A stretch of DNA of 64,000 nucleotides from Eubacterium sp. Its GTDB lineage: Bacteria > Bacillota > Clostridia > Lachnospirales > Lachnospiraceae. Both the position numbers and the translations under genes were made by a program. The notes below the pieces were generated by a model, which saw only the letters and a list, made by a program, of their open reading frames with translations, searched no databases and was not told the DNA's origin. Positions 18,074 to 27,482 of the stretch are shown one piece after another (position 1 is the first letter of the stretch; every line of letters starts with the position of its first letter). The stretch lies in contig JAILAR010000067.1 in NCBI GenBank assembly GCA_024681515.1, positions 1 to 64,000 of the forward strand. The letters are read 5' to 3'.

Positions 18074-20509
18074 CTACTGCGGTTTCACCACAATATTGAT
18101 GATCTTCTTCGGAACATAGATCTCCTTCACAACCGTGAAGCCTTCCAGCCTTGCGGCAACGGCTTCCTTACCTGCAGCCAGGATGGTATCCTTATCCGCA
18201 TCGGTGGGTACCTGTACGGTGGTACGGGTCTTGCCGTTGATCTGTACCGGAAGCTCCATGGTATCAGCCACCAGAAACTTCTCGTCGTACTCCGGCCAGG
18301 TCTGGTGGAATACGGAATCCGTTCCGCCCAGCGCTTCCCAGAGTTCCTCACCCACATGCGGAGCGAACGGTGCGATGAGACGGACCATGGTCTTTAAGGT
18401 CTCACGGTCTACACCGGAAGTCTTGGTCAGATCCACGAACTTGTTGTTGTACTCCATAAATGCAGATACAACGGTGTTCAGGCTGAAGCTCTCCAGACGC
18501 TGGGATACATCCTTTGCAAGGCCGTGACGCAGTGCAACCAGTTCCGGTGTCTCTGCCACTTCCCCCTTCTCGATGTTATCCATCACCATGGTGTAGAAAC
18601 GCTTCAGGAAACGATAGATACCGTCAATGCCTGCATCGTCCCAGATGGAATCCAGTTCCGGCGGTCCTACGAACAGCTCGTAGAGACGCAGGGTATCGCA
18701 GCCGTACTCTTCCACGATATCATCCGGGGATACGATGTTACCCAGAGACTTGCTCATCTTCGTGGGCTTGCCGGTAACGCGATCCTTACCGCAGATCATA
18801 CCCTGGTTGAACAGCTTTTTGAAAGGCTCTTCAAAGCTTACCACACCGATATCATACAGGAACTTGGTATAGAATCTGGAATACAGCAGGTGAAGCACCG
18901 CATGCTCCACACCACCGATGTACATATCCACCGGAAGGTACTTGTCTGCCTTCTCCTTGCTTACCAGTTCTTCACTGTTCTTATTATCCACATAACGCAG
19001 GAAATACCAGGAAGATCCTGCCCACTGGGGCATGGTATTGGTCTCACGCTTTGCCGGCTTTCCGCAGCACGGACATGTGGTATTTACCCAGCTCTCGATG
19101 GCTGCCAGCGGAGATTCGCCGGTACCTGTGGGCTCGTATTTCTCTACATCCGGCAGGAGCAGCGGCAGCTGATCTTCCGGAACAGGTACCGCACCGCAGT
19201 CCGGGCAGTGAATGATCGGAATGGGCTCGCCCCAGTAACGCTGACGAGAGAATACCCAGTCACGGAGCTTGTAATTCACGGTTGCCTTACCGTAACCCTT
19301 ATCCTCGATATACTGAGGAGCCTCCTGCTTCAGAACAGCTGACTCCATACCGTTCCAGTCTCCGGAATTGATCATGATACCGGATGCCTCTGTGTAGGCC
19401 TCCTGCATATCCGGGATCTCCACACCATCCTTGGCGATAACCTGGATGATGGGCAGGTTGAACTTCTTTGCGAACTCAAAGTCACGGTCATCATGCGCCG
19501 GCACGCACATGATGGCTCCGGTACCGTAATCTGCCAGTACATAATCGGACAGCCAGATAGGAACCTTTGCCCCGTTCAGCGGATTGATGGCATAGCTGCC
19601 GGTGAACACACCGGTCTTATCCTTATCCGCCATACGATCTACGGAAGAACGAAGAGACGTCTGGTAAATGTATGCATCTACCGCCTCCTTGGTCTCCGGT
19701 GTAGCCAGGCCTGCGGCCAGCTTATGCTCCGGTGCCAGAACCATAAATGTAGCACCGTACAGGGTATCCGGTCTTGTGGTATATACACGAATGGACTCAT
19801 CGCGGCCATCGATTTTGAAATCAACCTCTGCACCGCGGGACTTACCGATCCACTCGGTCTGCATTTTCTTTACTTTCTCCGGCCAATCCAGCTTGTCCAG
19901 ATCTGCCAGAAGGCGCTCCGCATAAGCCGTGATCTTCAGCATCCACTGACGCAGATTCTTCTTGGTAACGTCAGCTCCGCAGCGCTCACATTTTCCTTCC
20001 TTAACCTCTTCGTTGGCAAGACCGGTCTTGCAGGAAGGACACCAGTTGATGGGCATCTCCTTCTCATAGGCCAGACCCTTCTTGAACATCTGAACGAAGA
20101 TCCACTGGGTCCACTTATAGAATTCCGGATCCGTGGTATTCACTTCCATATCCCAGTCATAGATTGCAGCGATCTGCCGGATCTGACGCTTGATGTTGGC
20201 CACATTGGATGCGGTGGAAATGGACGGATGCACGCCGTTCTTGATGGCGTAGTTCTCCGCCGGAAGTCCGAAAGCATCCCAACCCATGGGATGGATCACG
20301 TATTTATCATGCATCAGCTGATACCGGCTCCAGACATCGGAGATGACATAGCCTCTCCAGTGGCCGACGTGAAGACCGTTGCCCGAAGGATACGGGAACA
20401 TGTCCAGACAGTAATACTTGTCCTTCTTGCCGTCGTTCACGTTGATGGGCTTGTCAGCCCAGTTCTTGGTCCATTTTGCTTCGATCAGCTTATGATTGTA
20501 CTTAGCCAT
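18074..20509 (-). CDS. leuS: Leucyl-tRNA synthetase
   Basis: Charges tRNA-Leu. The 811-residue class I synthetase shows the HIGH-type motif PYPSGNGLHVGHWRGY near residue 45, a zinc-type CERCGADVTKK insert, the editing domain with TTRPDTLYGATFMVLAPEH, a second cysteine set (CPDCGAVPVPE), KMSKSLGNIVSP, and an anticodon-binding C-terminus. The start MAKYNHKLIEAKW follows GGAGGACAGATAT. No T-box leader is visible in the short upstream region. A tRNA-Leu (UAG) gene lies at 43302. Confidence 0.96.
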   Translation of the reverse strand: MAKYNHKLIEAKWTKNWADKPINVNDGKKDKYYCLDMFPYPSGNGLHVGHWRGYVISDVWSRYQLMHDKYVIHPMGWDAFGLPAENYAIKNGVHPSISTASNVANIKRQIRQIAAIYDWDMEVNTTDPEFYKWTQWIFVQMFKKGLAYEKEMPINWCPSCKTGLANEEVKEGKCERCGADVTKKNLRQWMLKITAYAERLLADLDKLDWPEKVKKMQTEWIGKSRGAEVDFKIDGRDESIRVYTTRPDTLYGATFMVLAPEHKLAAGLATPETKEAVDAYIYQTSLRSSVDRMADKDKTGVFTGSYAINPLNGAKVPIWLSDYVLADYGTGAIMCVPAHDDRDFEFAKKFNLPIIQVIAKDGVEIPDMQEAYTEASGIMINSGDWNGMESAVLKQEAPQYIEDKGYGKATVNYKLRDWVFSRQRYWGEPIPIIHCPDCGAVPVPEDQLPLLLPDVEKYEPTGTGESPLAAIESWVNTTCPCCGKPAKRETNTMPQWAGSSWYFLRYVDNKNSEELVSKEKADKYLPVDMYIGGVEHAVLHLLYSRFYTKFLYDIGVVSFEEPFKKLFNQGMICGKDRVTGKPTKMSKSLGNIVSPDDIVEEYGCDTLRLYELFVGPPELDSIWDDAGIDGIYRFLKRFYTMVMDNIEKGEVAETPELVALRHGLAKDVSQRLESFSLNTVVSAFMEYNNKFVDLTKTSGVDRETLKTMVRLIAPFAPHVGEELWEALGGTDSVFHQTWPEYDEKFLVADTMELPVQINGKTRTTVQVPTDADKDTILAAGKEAVAARLEGFTVVKEIYVPKKIINIVVKPQ

Positions 20510-20569
20510 ATATCTGTCCTCCAAACAACTCACTTACGATCGTATATATACAAACATATACAAACGTGT

Positions 20570-20599
20570 ATTATAGCATATCTCCTGCGATTATCACAA
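20570..20599 (-). promoter_or_regulatory. leuS promoter
   Basis: Minus strand TTGTGA, 18-bp spacer, TATAAT; the leader of about 50 bases contains a short TACAAACATA-like direct repeat and no T-box. Confidence 0.62.
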
Positions 20600-20653
20600 T
20601 ATGGAATCATGAAAATATAGAAGAAATATACCTGTCTGCCGACCGTATCACGC

Positions 20654-20690
20654 AAAAAACATGGGCAGCCGTTCATGTGCTGCCCATGTT
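20654..20690 (-). terminator. Intrinsic terminator of the kinase-like gene
   Basis: AACATGGGCAGC and GCTGCCCATGTT pair around a 9-base loop; a T-run follows on the minus strand. Confidence 0.88.
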
Positions 20691-20730
20691 TCAGGATTCG
20701 TCATGACTCTTTCATGATTATTCATGATTC

Positions 20731-23058
20731 TTACTTGCCCATATGACGTGCTTTATTCTCGTGTGCCGGTTTCGGCCTTGGTTTTGCCTTCCGGATCTCG
20801 GTTACATTTTCCCTCAGCGTGCCCTCTTTCTGCCTCCTCGCCACTTCCTCCGTCGCGCGGCGGGAATTCTTCTGCAGAGCAGTTTTTTCCTCCTGCGTCA
20901 TTTCCAGAAGCTGACCCGCAAAAAGCGATACCTGATGCGCTCCGTCCATCCGGTCCTTCGTGTAATCTTTCGGTTTTTTATTGTTATCTTTCAGTTCCTT
21001 CCTCTTGTCAGTCAGGTACTTATCCGCCGCTTCCTTCAGCTTCTTCGCAGCCTCGGTCATGGCCGACATGTCCGATCTGGACATATACTGTCCGAAGATC
21101 ACCTCCGGAGTCGCAGTCTCCCCGGCTGCCATTTTCCTGGAATTCTCCATCCGACGGTTCAGCTTCTTGGTCAGCTCCAGATATTCCTTCATGGCCGTCT
21201 GCAGCGCGATATAATTCGGCGATGTCCTGCGGCTGGAGGTTCTCTTATCCAGAAGCGTATTCAGATTTGCGGCACGCTTTTGCTGATCATACATGCCGCC
21301 CTGGGTGGCGCGGTTGTCATTTCCAACCAGATTGTCCACGGCCGAGATCTGACGGCCACGTTCGGCCCTTACAGAGATCAAAATCACCCCTGCGTTTGCT
21401 TCCTTGAAGATATTATTCTTGCCGGCCAGTGTTTCGATCTTCATGTTCTTCCAGTCATCGCCGGAGAGTTCACGGATATAGGGGAATTCCACGGTCTTCT
21501 GACCTTTCGAGAGTTTCTGCCTGCTGATGGTAATGATCTGCTGCATGATATCCACTCTCTTCCATGCCGCATCTATGGCAGATTCCTCCATCTGCCCTCG
21601 GAGCGTAAATGCCAGGTCTTCCTTTTTGAGTGCCATGACCCGATCTGCCATCTCTTTGCTCATCACTCCCATGCTGGTGGGCGGGGCCATCATACCGATT
21701 CTTTTCACGGTTCCCTTATCCGGATTCAGTCCTGTATTCTTGCCAAAGGAAGCATCATTATCGATGCCCTGCACACCGATCAGCTTATAATGATCATCAA
21801 ACTGATAGAACATGTTGGCGCTGTGCCGGTCTATATTTCCACAGATATAATCCAGCACCTGCAGATCCGCCAGCTGGCGGAAGATCTGCCCATTGGTTCC
21901 GCGGAAGGGATCCGATCTTCCGACCGCCATGTACTTTGACTCCGGATAGTTGGGATCCACGCCTTTTGCTTCTTCCATGAACGTTCCTTCCACGACCTCT
22001 CCGTTCTTCGTCTTCATCTTCATGGGGTTCGCACGGCATACCAGTCCCGAAGCCCCGATCAGTTCCGCCACGGAAGACATGGCAGAATTCCTGGAATCGA
22101 TCCTGGCATTCTCCGGCATATCCATCCCATAATGCATGGCATGACTTGTCCTGATCTTCTGCATTCCCAGCATCAGAAGATCGATGGAGTTCTTTCCGCA
22201 GTTTTGCCGTATCTCTCTCGCAGTTTTTCCCGTCACGGTAGCCAGCGTGTTCACAACCTTGTCTCTCAGAATCTTGCTTTTCGTGGTTGTCGCATCTTCC
22301 TGCATTCCGAGCATAAAGGATTGCGTCGTCTTATTATCCCCATCCACCGGATGATCCGGATCCGGATTTTTCGTATAGTAATCCCGATAATTCTTAAAGA
22401 AGTCCCGCATCCACTGTTTTCCGTCTTCGGTTTTTGCACTTCGTGCGGCCCATTCGCAGATCTCATTCACTTCCTTTACAGGTTCAAAGATCTTCTTCTC
22501 CGTAAAGAAACCCGGCACTTTTTTACCGTCATCCGCGATCATAACGAAAGGTTTCCGGCTGGAATTTGCCCCGCCCACGGTATCATACGAGTCTGCGTCC
22601 GTTCCGACCACCTTGACCCTGGCATCCTCCAGGAGGGTCGGAAGTGACTTGGCTTCCTTCGACGGATCATACTTCCGGAGCGTATCCATATCCTTGGAGA
22701 GGAGGCCGCCGATCTGCACGCAGATCTCACGGGCGTTTACGTCTGCCGGATCCTTACTTTCCTTTACCTTTTCAAGAAAGCCCTCCAGCTTCGCGCCTGC
22801 ATCTTCATACTTTTGGATGAGTTCACTTCTCTTCTCTGCATCCACGGTCTGCCAGCCATCGGCTCCGGGCTTCATGAGATCTTCCATATCCTGATCCAAA
22901 CCGGACATGGCTTCCCGGAAATCGTCATATTCCGCGTGCTTTGGCTGATATTCTTTCAGCTTTGTGAGAAGGATCTCCCTCTGTTCCTTCTCATCCCAAA
23001 ACAGAAATGATATTTCCTTCTCGTCCTTTTCTTTCTTTTCTTCTACCGGACCCGGCAT
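20731..23058 (-). CDS. Large protein with PI3/4-kinase/HipA/Fam20-like catalytic signature
   Basis: A 775-residue soluble protein not in a family I can name. Residues about 160-445 read as an atypical protein/lipid-kinase fold: a candidate nucleotide-binding strand pair (PFVMIADDGKKVPGFFTEKK, about 170-189), a helix SSVAELIGASGLV (about 328-340), GTFMEEAKGVDP, then the catalytic-loop-like GNIDRHSANM (about 407-416) and the metal-binding-like GIDNDASFG (about 431-439). Flanking regions are charged and helical, and the C-terminus is Lys/Arg-rich. No signal peptide or spans. The start MPGPVEEKKE is chosen because GGAGGAAGAGT precedes it, downstream of the leader element. Kinase activity is inferred from motifs only. 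Confidence 0.72.
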   Translation of the reverse strand: MPGPVEEKKEKDEKEISFLFWDEKEQREILLTKLKEYQPKHAEYDDFREAMSGLDQDMEDLMKPGADGWQTVDAEKRSELIQKYEDAGAKLEGFLEKVKESKDPADVNAREICVQIGGLLSKDMDTLRKYDPSKEAKSLPTLLEDARVKVVGTDADSYDTVGGANSSRKPFVMIADDGKKVPGFFTEKKIFEPVKEVNEICEWAARSAKTEDGKQWMRDFFKNYRDYYTKNPDPDHPVDGDNKTTQSFMLGMQEDATTTKSKILRDKVVNTLATVTGKTAREIRQNCGKNSIDLLMLGMQKIRTSHAMHYGMDMPENARIDSRNSAMSSVAELIGASGLVCRANPMKMKTKNGEVVEGTFMEEAKGVDPNYPESKYMAVGRSDPFRGTNGQIFRQLADLQVLDYICGNIDRHSANMFYQFDDHYKLIGVQGIDNDASFGKNTGLNPDKGTVKRIGMMAPPTSMGVMSKEMADRVMALKKEDLAFTLRGQMEESAIDAAWKRVDIMQQIITISRQKLSKGQKTVEFPYIRELSGDDWKNMKIETLAGKNNIFKEANAGVILISVRAERGRQISAVDNLVGNDNRATQGGMYDQQKRAANLNTLLDKRTSSRRTSPNYIALQTAMKEYLELTKKLNRRMENSRKMAAGETATPEVIFGQYMSRSDMSAMTEAAKKLKEAADKYLTDKRKELKDNNKKPKDYTKDRMDGAHQVSLFAGQLLEMTQEEKTALQKNSRRATEEVARRQKEGTLRENVTEIRKAKPRPKPAHENKARHMGK

Positions 23059-23060
23059 AC

Positions 23061-23097
23061 TCTTCCTCCATTCCATACTACGCACTTAGGCGTGCTC
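23061..23097 (-). promoter_or_regulatory. 5'-leader element, copy before the kinase-like gene
   Basis: Minus strand: AAGGAGCACGCC, loop, GTGCGTAGTATGGAATGGAG. GCAC/GTGC pair; GTATGGAAT abuts the ribosome site. Same layout as the copies at 30434, 39964 and 53707. Confidence 0.55.
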
Positions 23098-23197
23098 CTT
23101 CTTATTTGTTCCTTATCTCTCGATTTCGGTCATGATAGTATCACACCCCGTATAACAAATGCGCAACATTAAAACCACATATTGAAACCACATTTGT

Positions 23198-24175
23198 TTA
23201 CTGCGCCAGAAACTCCCTCAGTTTCTCTTCATGTGCCGCCGTATGAATGATCCGTCCGGCGGAGCAGCTTCTGAGGAAACGGACAGCCTCAGAGCGATGA
23301 ATGGCCATACGATAAAGCGGCTTATCCCTCAGATCCGCCGCATCCAGGAAAATGATCTCGCGATGGCTTCCCACGGCTTCCATGGCCTCTTCCAGGCGGA
23401 AGGTAAAGAGCCGTCTGTCTTCAAAACGATAGAGATAGGTTGCCGCACTTTCTCCGGTAAAGAGTTCCACCGCACAGGTCTTTTCTCCGTATGCAGTGAG
23501 CCAGTATTCTTCCGTCTGCGCCGTTCGGAACAATCCCTTTCCTGTCCAGGGTTCCCGGATCTGAACATTTCCCAGCTGCTTTTCTCTGGCAGCTTTCACC
23601 TTCTTTGCCCGATCATTGCAGCGATCCGCAAAGGGCTGTGTATCATAACCCATGCGTCCCACCGTATAATGCTCACCCGTTCGCATCTGGATGTGCAGGA
23701 TATAGCCGTCCAGTTGGATATGATCCGTGTAACAAAGCGGAATCCGAAGTGCATGGCTGCTGACCGGAAGGATACACACCGCATCCGAATAAAGCAGCAC
23801 CCGTCCTCTCCCTGCTTCCCGCGGAGCCACGCTGCTTTCAGGGAGATCATACTCGGCCTCGCAGTCCATCAGCTTCTCTTCTTCGATAAAGAGGGACGCG
23901 CAGGACCTCTCCCCGAACAGCTTCACCAGTTCCTCCCAGAAACCGTCGAAGGAAAACCCCAGCATGGAGATCTCTGCCTGTCTCCCGTCAAATAACGTGA
24001 TATATACCCGGTGATTGAGCGGTTTGATATAAGCAACGTCCGAAAAATCGATGCGGCCTTTTCCGTAATCTACGCCTTCTTTATCGATGACGATCTTAGC
24101 CTCTTCCAGGGCGATCTGCGAACCACCCACGCCGCCGCTTGCCGTTTGAATATTAAAATTGGCAGTATAATTCAT
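23198..24175 (-). CDS. Putative PH-like domain protein
   Basis: A 325-residue soluble protein without a firm family. The first 110 residues (KIVIDKEGVDYGKGRIDFSD, then YIKPLNHRVYITLFDGRQAE) and a second stretch (RVLLYSDAVCILPVSSHALR, then IPLCYTDHIQLDGYILHIQM) look like two PH-like or GRAM-like beta domains in which a short ligand strand follows a basic loop. The C-terminal third is helical. The start follows GCAGGAGGTATCA. It lies 191 bp downstream of a zinc-ribbon gene and may act with it; no catalytic motif is seen. Confidence 0.68.
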   Translation of the reverse strand: MNYTANFNIQTASGGVGGSQIALEEAKIVIDKEGVDYGKGRIDFSDVAYIKPLNHRVYITLFDGRQAEISMLGFSFDGFWEELVKLFGERSCASLFIEEEKLMDCEAEYDLPESSVAPREAGRGRVLLYSDAVCILPVSSHALRIPLCYTDHIQLDGYILHIQMRTGEHYTVGRMGYDTQPFADRCNDRAKKVKAAREKQLGNVQIREPWTGKGLFRTAQTEEYWLTAYGEKTCAVELFTGESAATYLYRFEDRRLFTFRLEEAMEAVGSHREIIFLDAADLRDKPLYRMAIHRSEAVRFLRSCSAGRIIHTAAHEEKLREFLAQ

Positions 24176-24366
24176 TGATACCTCCTGCGATATGATTCAC
24201 CTTACACTTCCGATTCGTGTCCATGTTCCATAATCATGGCATCAGATCGATGACCGGCTGCACAGATACAAATCACCGGGAACAACCTTCCAAGTCATCC
24301 CCGGTGTCATGCTATACATATTCTGCTATTCAAATAATGCCGGATGCATAAGCCGCATCTTTGTAT

Positions 24367-25128
24367 TTACAGCTTCGTTCCGCAGCCGCCGCAGAATTTG
24401 GTTCCCGGCGGATTGTCAAAGCCGCAGTTTACGCACTTATACGATTTCTGCATGGGTGTTCCGCACTCTCCGCAGAACTTGACGCCAAGCGCCACCTGCG
24501 CACCGCAGTTCGGGCAGCGCTGACTTCCCAGCGGTGCACCGCATTCATTACAGAACTTTCCTGCTCCTGCCGGCTTTCCGCAGTTCGGACAAACCGTGGT
24601 ACGTGTTTCCAGCTTACCCTGCCATACCTGCGCCGTCTCCGCAGCCTCATCGATATTTCTGCGCATGGCTCTGTTTCTTGCCTGTGCCACATAACCGGCT
24701 TCTCTCGGCGCACACTCTACGCAAAGTCCTTCCTCTTCGTTCCAGCAATCGGTCTCGCAGACCCATTTGTTGCAGGCCGGGCATTTACGGAACAATCCCT
24801 GAACCTCTGCCTGAGCCTGATCAAAGGCCTGTTCCTGCTCTCTCCGCCACTCCGGAGACTGATTCTCATAGCGGTCTCCCACAAAGTCCGCACCGCGCTC
24901 CACCGCATGTCCGATATTGCTTCCCAGACCGCTTCCGAAGCTTCCCATGATCCCGCCGATGGTCCCGGAAAGACCTCCGAACCGTCTTGTCTTCTGCTGC
25001 TTTCCGTAAGTGGAAGACTCCATGAAGGAGCTCTTGAATCCGTTTCCGCAACAGTCACAGAAATACTCGAACTGGAAGCCTGCTTCCGTCGAAAGATCAT
25101 TATAGTTTCTTGTAAATGAATGTAACAT
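24367..25128 (-). CDS. Multi-zinc-ribbon protein
   Basis: A 253-residue protein with at least five Cys-rich zinc ribbons: CDCCG near residue 29, CPACNKWVCETDCW with CVEC (about 115-140), and three in a row at the C-terminus (CPNCGKPAGAGKFCNECG, CPNCGAQVALGVKFCGECG, CVNCGFDNPPGTKFCGGCG). A glycine-rich hydrophobic helix (GGLSGTIGGIMGSFGSGLGS, about 51-70) may touch membrane. Such proteins usually mediate protein or nucleic acid contacts. The ATG follows AAGGGGGGTATCT. Its leader contains five short direct repeats. Confidence 0.8.
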   Translation of the reverse strand: MLHSFTRNYNDLSTEAGFQFEYFCDCCGNGFKSSFMESSTYGKQQKTRRFGGLSGTIGGIMGSFGSGLGSNIGHAVERGADFVGDRYENQSPEWRREQEQAFDQAQAEVQGLFRKCPACNKWVCETDCWNEEEGLCVECAPREAGYVAQARNRAMRRNIDEAAETAQVWQGKLETRTTVCPNCGKPAGAGKFCNECGAPLGSQRCPNCGAQVALGVKFCGECGTPMQKSYKCVNCGFDNPPGTKFCGGCGTKL

Positions 25129-25158
25129 AGATACCCCCTTCTCTTTATTTGATACGAG

Positions 25159-25225
25159 TCAAAATATCGAATCAAAATATCGAATCAAATTATCGAATCA
25201 AACCGGTTCAGATCAAACCGGTTCA
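25159..25225. repeat. Short tandem repeats in the zinc-ribbon gene leader
   Basis: Three head-to-tail 13-mers TCAAAATATCGAA (the third with one change) at 25159-25197, then TCAAACCGGTTCA at 25198 and again at 25213, the latter containing the palindrome AACCGGTT. They lie between the promoter at 25247 and the start codon at 25128, so they are transcribed. Confidence 0.8.
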
Positions 25226-25246
25226 AACCTGTCTCCCCTAACGTTG

Positions 25247-25276
25247 ATTATACTATATGGAGCCGAAAATGCGCAA
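25247..25276 (-). promoter_or_regulatory. Promoter of the zinc-ribbon gene
   Basis: Minus strand TTGCGC, 18-bp spacer, TATAAT; leader of about 110 bases. Confidence 0.62.
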
Positions 25277-25305
25277 TCGAAAATCCTGCAAAAGGATCCC
25301 CCTTT

Positions 25306-27480
25306 TTACGGCATCGCCTTCATCTTCACCTTGAAGGAGATCATCCGCGGTGTTTCGACCTTGTCAAACTTCACGCGATAGCATCGGTCTTTTCCGTTTA
25401 TTTCAAGCACGGTTCCCTGTCCGAAGACGGCATGTTCCACCCGCTGCCCGACCTCAAAGAGTTCGCGGTCCTCCTGCTTTTTCAGGATCTTACTTTCACT
25501 TTCGATGAATCTGCGTGTATTCTCGATCAACTGCTCCTCCGGGATATCCGCATACTCCAGAAGGTCCTGGTCGATATCCAGCAGGAACCGGGACGGATAT
25601 CTCGGGATCCCGTCGAAATGCGTCCCCTCGGCGCAGGAAAGATACAGCCGGTCCATCGCACGGGTCATGGCCACAAAAGCCAGCCTGCGCTCTTCCTCCA
25701 TCTCTTCCAAAGTTCTGATCTTCCTGGAAGGAAAGATTCCTTCATTCAGGCTGCAGAGGAAAACATACTTAAATTCCAGTCCCTTTGCAGCATGTACGGT
25801 CATCAGACGCACCCGGTCCTCACGCCCTGCATCCGCATCGGCATTTGTATACATCGCCACATGACGGAGATAGTCCTCCAGACCGGCCTCCTCGCCACAG
25901 GTCGTCTCATATTCGAACACTGCCTGCTTCAGCTCCGCCAGATTGTCCAGCCTCTCCTGACCGCCCTCGGTGCGGAGCATTTCCTCATAACCGCTTTCCG
26001 CGAAAAGCTTGGAAAGGACCTCCGATGCGGAGAGACTGTCCGCCAGGTCCGCATATTTTTCGATCAGGCTGACAAATGCGCTTGCTTTCGTACTTCGGAA
26101 TAATTCATGTTCCAGATTCTCATACAGCGATGCGTAGAGTGAAACTTTATTTTCCTTCGCGTACTGTTCCAGAAACTGCATCCGCTTCTTTCCGAGATTT
26201 CGTTTCGGAACATTGCAGATCCGCCTGAAAGACAGATCGTCCCTGAACAGGATCATACGCAGGTACGAAAGCGCATCCTTGATCTCCATCCGTCCGTAGA
26301 AAGGCACTCCGGAATAGATCGTATAAGGAATGGGTTTCCCGGTAGCCGGTTCATGCAAAAGTGCCTGCTCAATTGTCCGCGTCACATAATGCGCCCGGTA
26401 AAGCACCGCCATATCCCGATAGGGAACCCCCGCGCCCTTTAAGGACAGGATCTCTCCGGTCAGCCAATCCGCCTCATCCTCCGCATTCTTCGCGATATAG
26501 CAGAAAACACTCTCCCCCTTCTTCCGCATGGGAACGAGATCCTTCTTGATCCGGAGCGTATTCGCACTGATCAGGGAATTTACTGCGGCCAGGATCTCCG
26601 GCGTTGACCGGTAATTCTCATTCATAAAAATGGTTTTCGTCCCCGGAAACTGCTCTGCAAAGTCCAGCAGGAACCGTGCATCCGCACCGCGCCAGCTGTA
26701 GATCGTCTGATCCGGATCTCCCACCACAAAAAGATTCTTATGATAATCCGCCAGTACCTTCATCAGCTCGTACTGCGGCGGATCGATATCCTGGAACTCA
26801 TCGATCATGATGTATTCCAGCCGGGACTGCCATTTTTCCCGGATATCCGCATGCTCCCGGAAGATGTGCAGCGTTACCACGATCAGGTCGTTATAATCCA
26901 GTCCGAAGCATTTCTTCTCCTGATAAAGATACCCGTAGAACAGGATATCCCGGACACTGGTGGCCCGGTCGTACTTCTCTTTCAGCGCCTCCGGCGACAT
27001 GCCCAGCAGATCTTCGTAATACTTCGGATTCTCCTTCAGCTTCCGCATCTCAAACATATCCCGGGCATTGGAATAGGTCATATCCCGAAGGGACAGATTC
27101 CGTTCCTCATAGATCAGTTTCAGCATATCATCGATATCCGAATTGTCCAGCACCAGGAAATTCTTCGGGTACTGCACGGCATAACTGTCTTCCATCAGTA
27201 CGGATACACAGAAGCCATGGAAGGTATTGATATATCCCGTATCCTGATCCCCTGTAAGATTATGGATCCGCTGCCGCATCTCATTTGCGGATTTATTCGT
27301 AAATGTAACGCACAGCACGTGTCCCGGCAGGATTCCCAGTTCCTCAACCAGCCATGCAAACCGGTGCGAGAGCGCCCGTGTCTTCCCGCTGCCGGCCCCT
27401 GCGATCACGCGCACGTACCCTTCCGTCGTGGTCACAGCTTCCCTCTGGGATTCATTCAGTTGTTCCAGTAATTCCGACAT
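25306..27480 (-). CDS. UvrD/Rep-family ATP-dependent helicase
   Basis: Superfamily 1A 3'-5' DNA helicase, 724 residues. Motifs in order: LNESQREAVTTTEGYVRVIAG with P-loop GAGSGKTRALSHR, VTFTNKSANEMRQRI, NTFHGFCVSVL, DYNDLIV, IDEFQDIDPPQYEL (Walker B), GDPDQTIYSWRGAD, NYRSTPEIL, MTVHAAKGLEFKYVFL and VAMTRAMDRLYLS. The C-terminus ends in a short beta module (GQRVEHAVFGQGTVLEINGK) as in PcrA. It is a paralogue of pcrA at 47761. Start ATG 27480 follows CGGAGGTGAAA; only two bases separate it from the stop of the sensor kinase gene, so translation is probably coupled. Confidence 0.9.
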   Translation of the reverse strand: MSELLEQLNESQREAVTTTEGYVRVIAGAGSGKTRALSHRFAWLVEELGILPGHVLCVTFTNKSANEMRQRIHNLTGDQDTGYINTFHGFCVSVLMEDSYAVQYPKNFLVLDNSDIDDMLKLIYEERNLSLRDMTYSNARDMFEMRKLKENPKYYEDLLGMSPEALKEKYDRATSVRDILFYGYLYQEKKCFGLDYNDLIVVTLHIFREHADIREKWQSRLEYIMIDEFQDIDPPQYELMKVLADYHKNLFVVGDPDQTIYSWRGADARFLLDFAEQFPGTKTIFMNENYRSTPEILAAVNSLISANTLRIKKDLVPMRKKGESVFCYIAKNAEDEADWLTGEILSLKGAGVPYRDMAVLYRAHYVTRTIEQALLHEPATGKPIPYTIYSGVPFYGRMEIKDALSYLRMILFRDDLSFRRICNVPKRNLGKKRMQFLEQYAKENKVSLYASLYENLEHELFRSTKASAFVSLIEKYADLADSLSASEVLSKLFAESGYEEMLRTEGGQERLDNLAELKQAVFEYETTCGEEAGLEDYLRHVAMYTNADADAGREDRVRLMTVHAAKGLEFKYVFLCSLNEGIFPSRKIRTLEEMEEERRLAFVAMTRAMDRLYLSCAEGTHFDGIPRYPSRFLLDIDQDLLEYADIPEEQLIENTRRFIESESKILKKQEDRELFEVGQRVEHAVFGQGTVLEINGKDRCYRVKFDKVETPRMISFKVKMKAMP

Positions 27481-27482
27481 TT

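Noticed and set aside
20510-20640. T-box riboswitch before leuS
   Set aside because: The leader is only about 50 bases and has no T-box sequence or specifier stem-loop.
25306-27480. Frameshifted or duplicate pcrA
   Set aside because: Both UvrD-type genes are intact with all helicase motifs and differ throughout, so they are separate paralogues.
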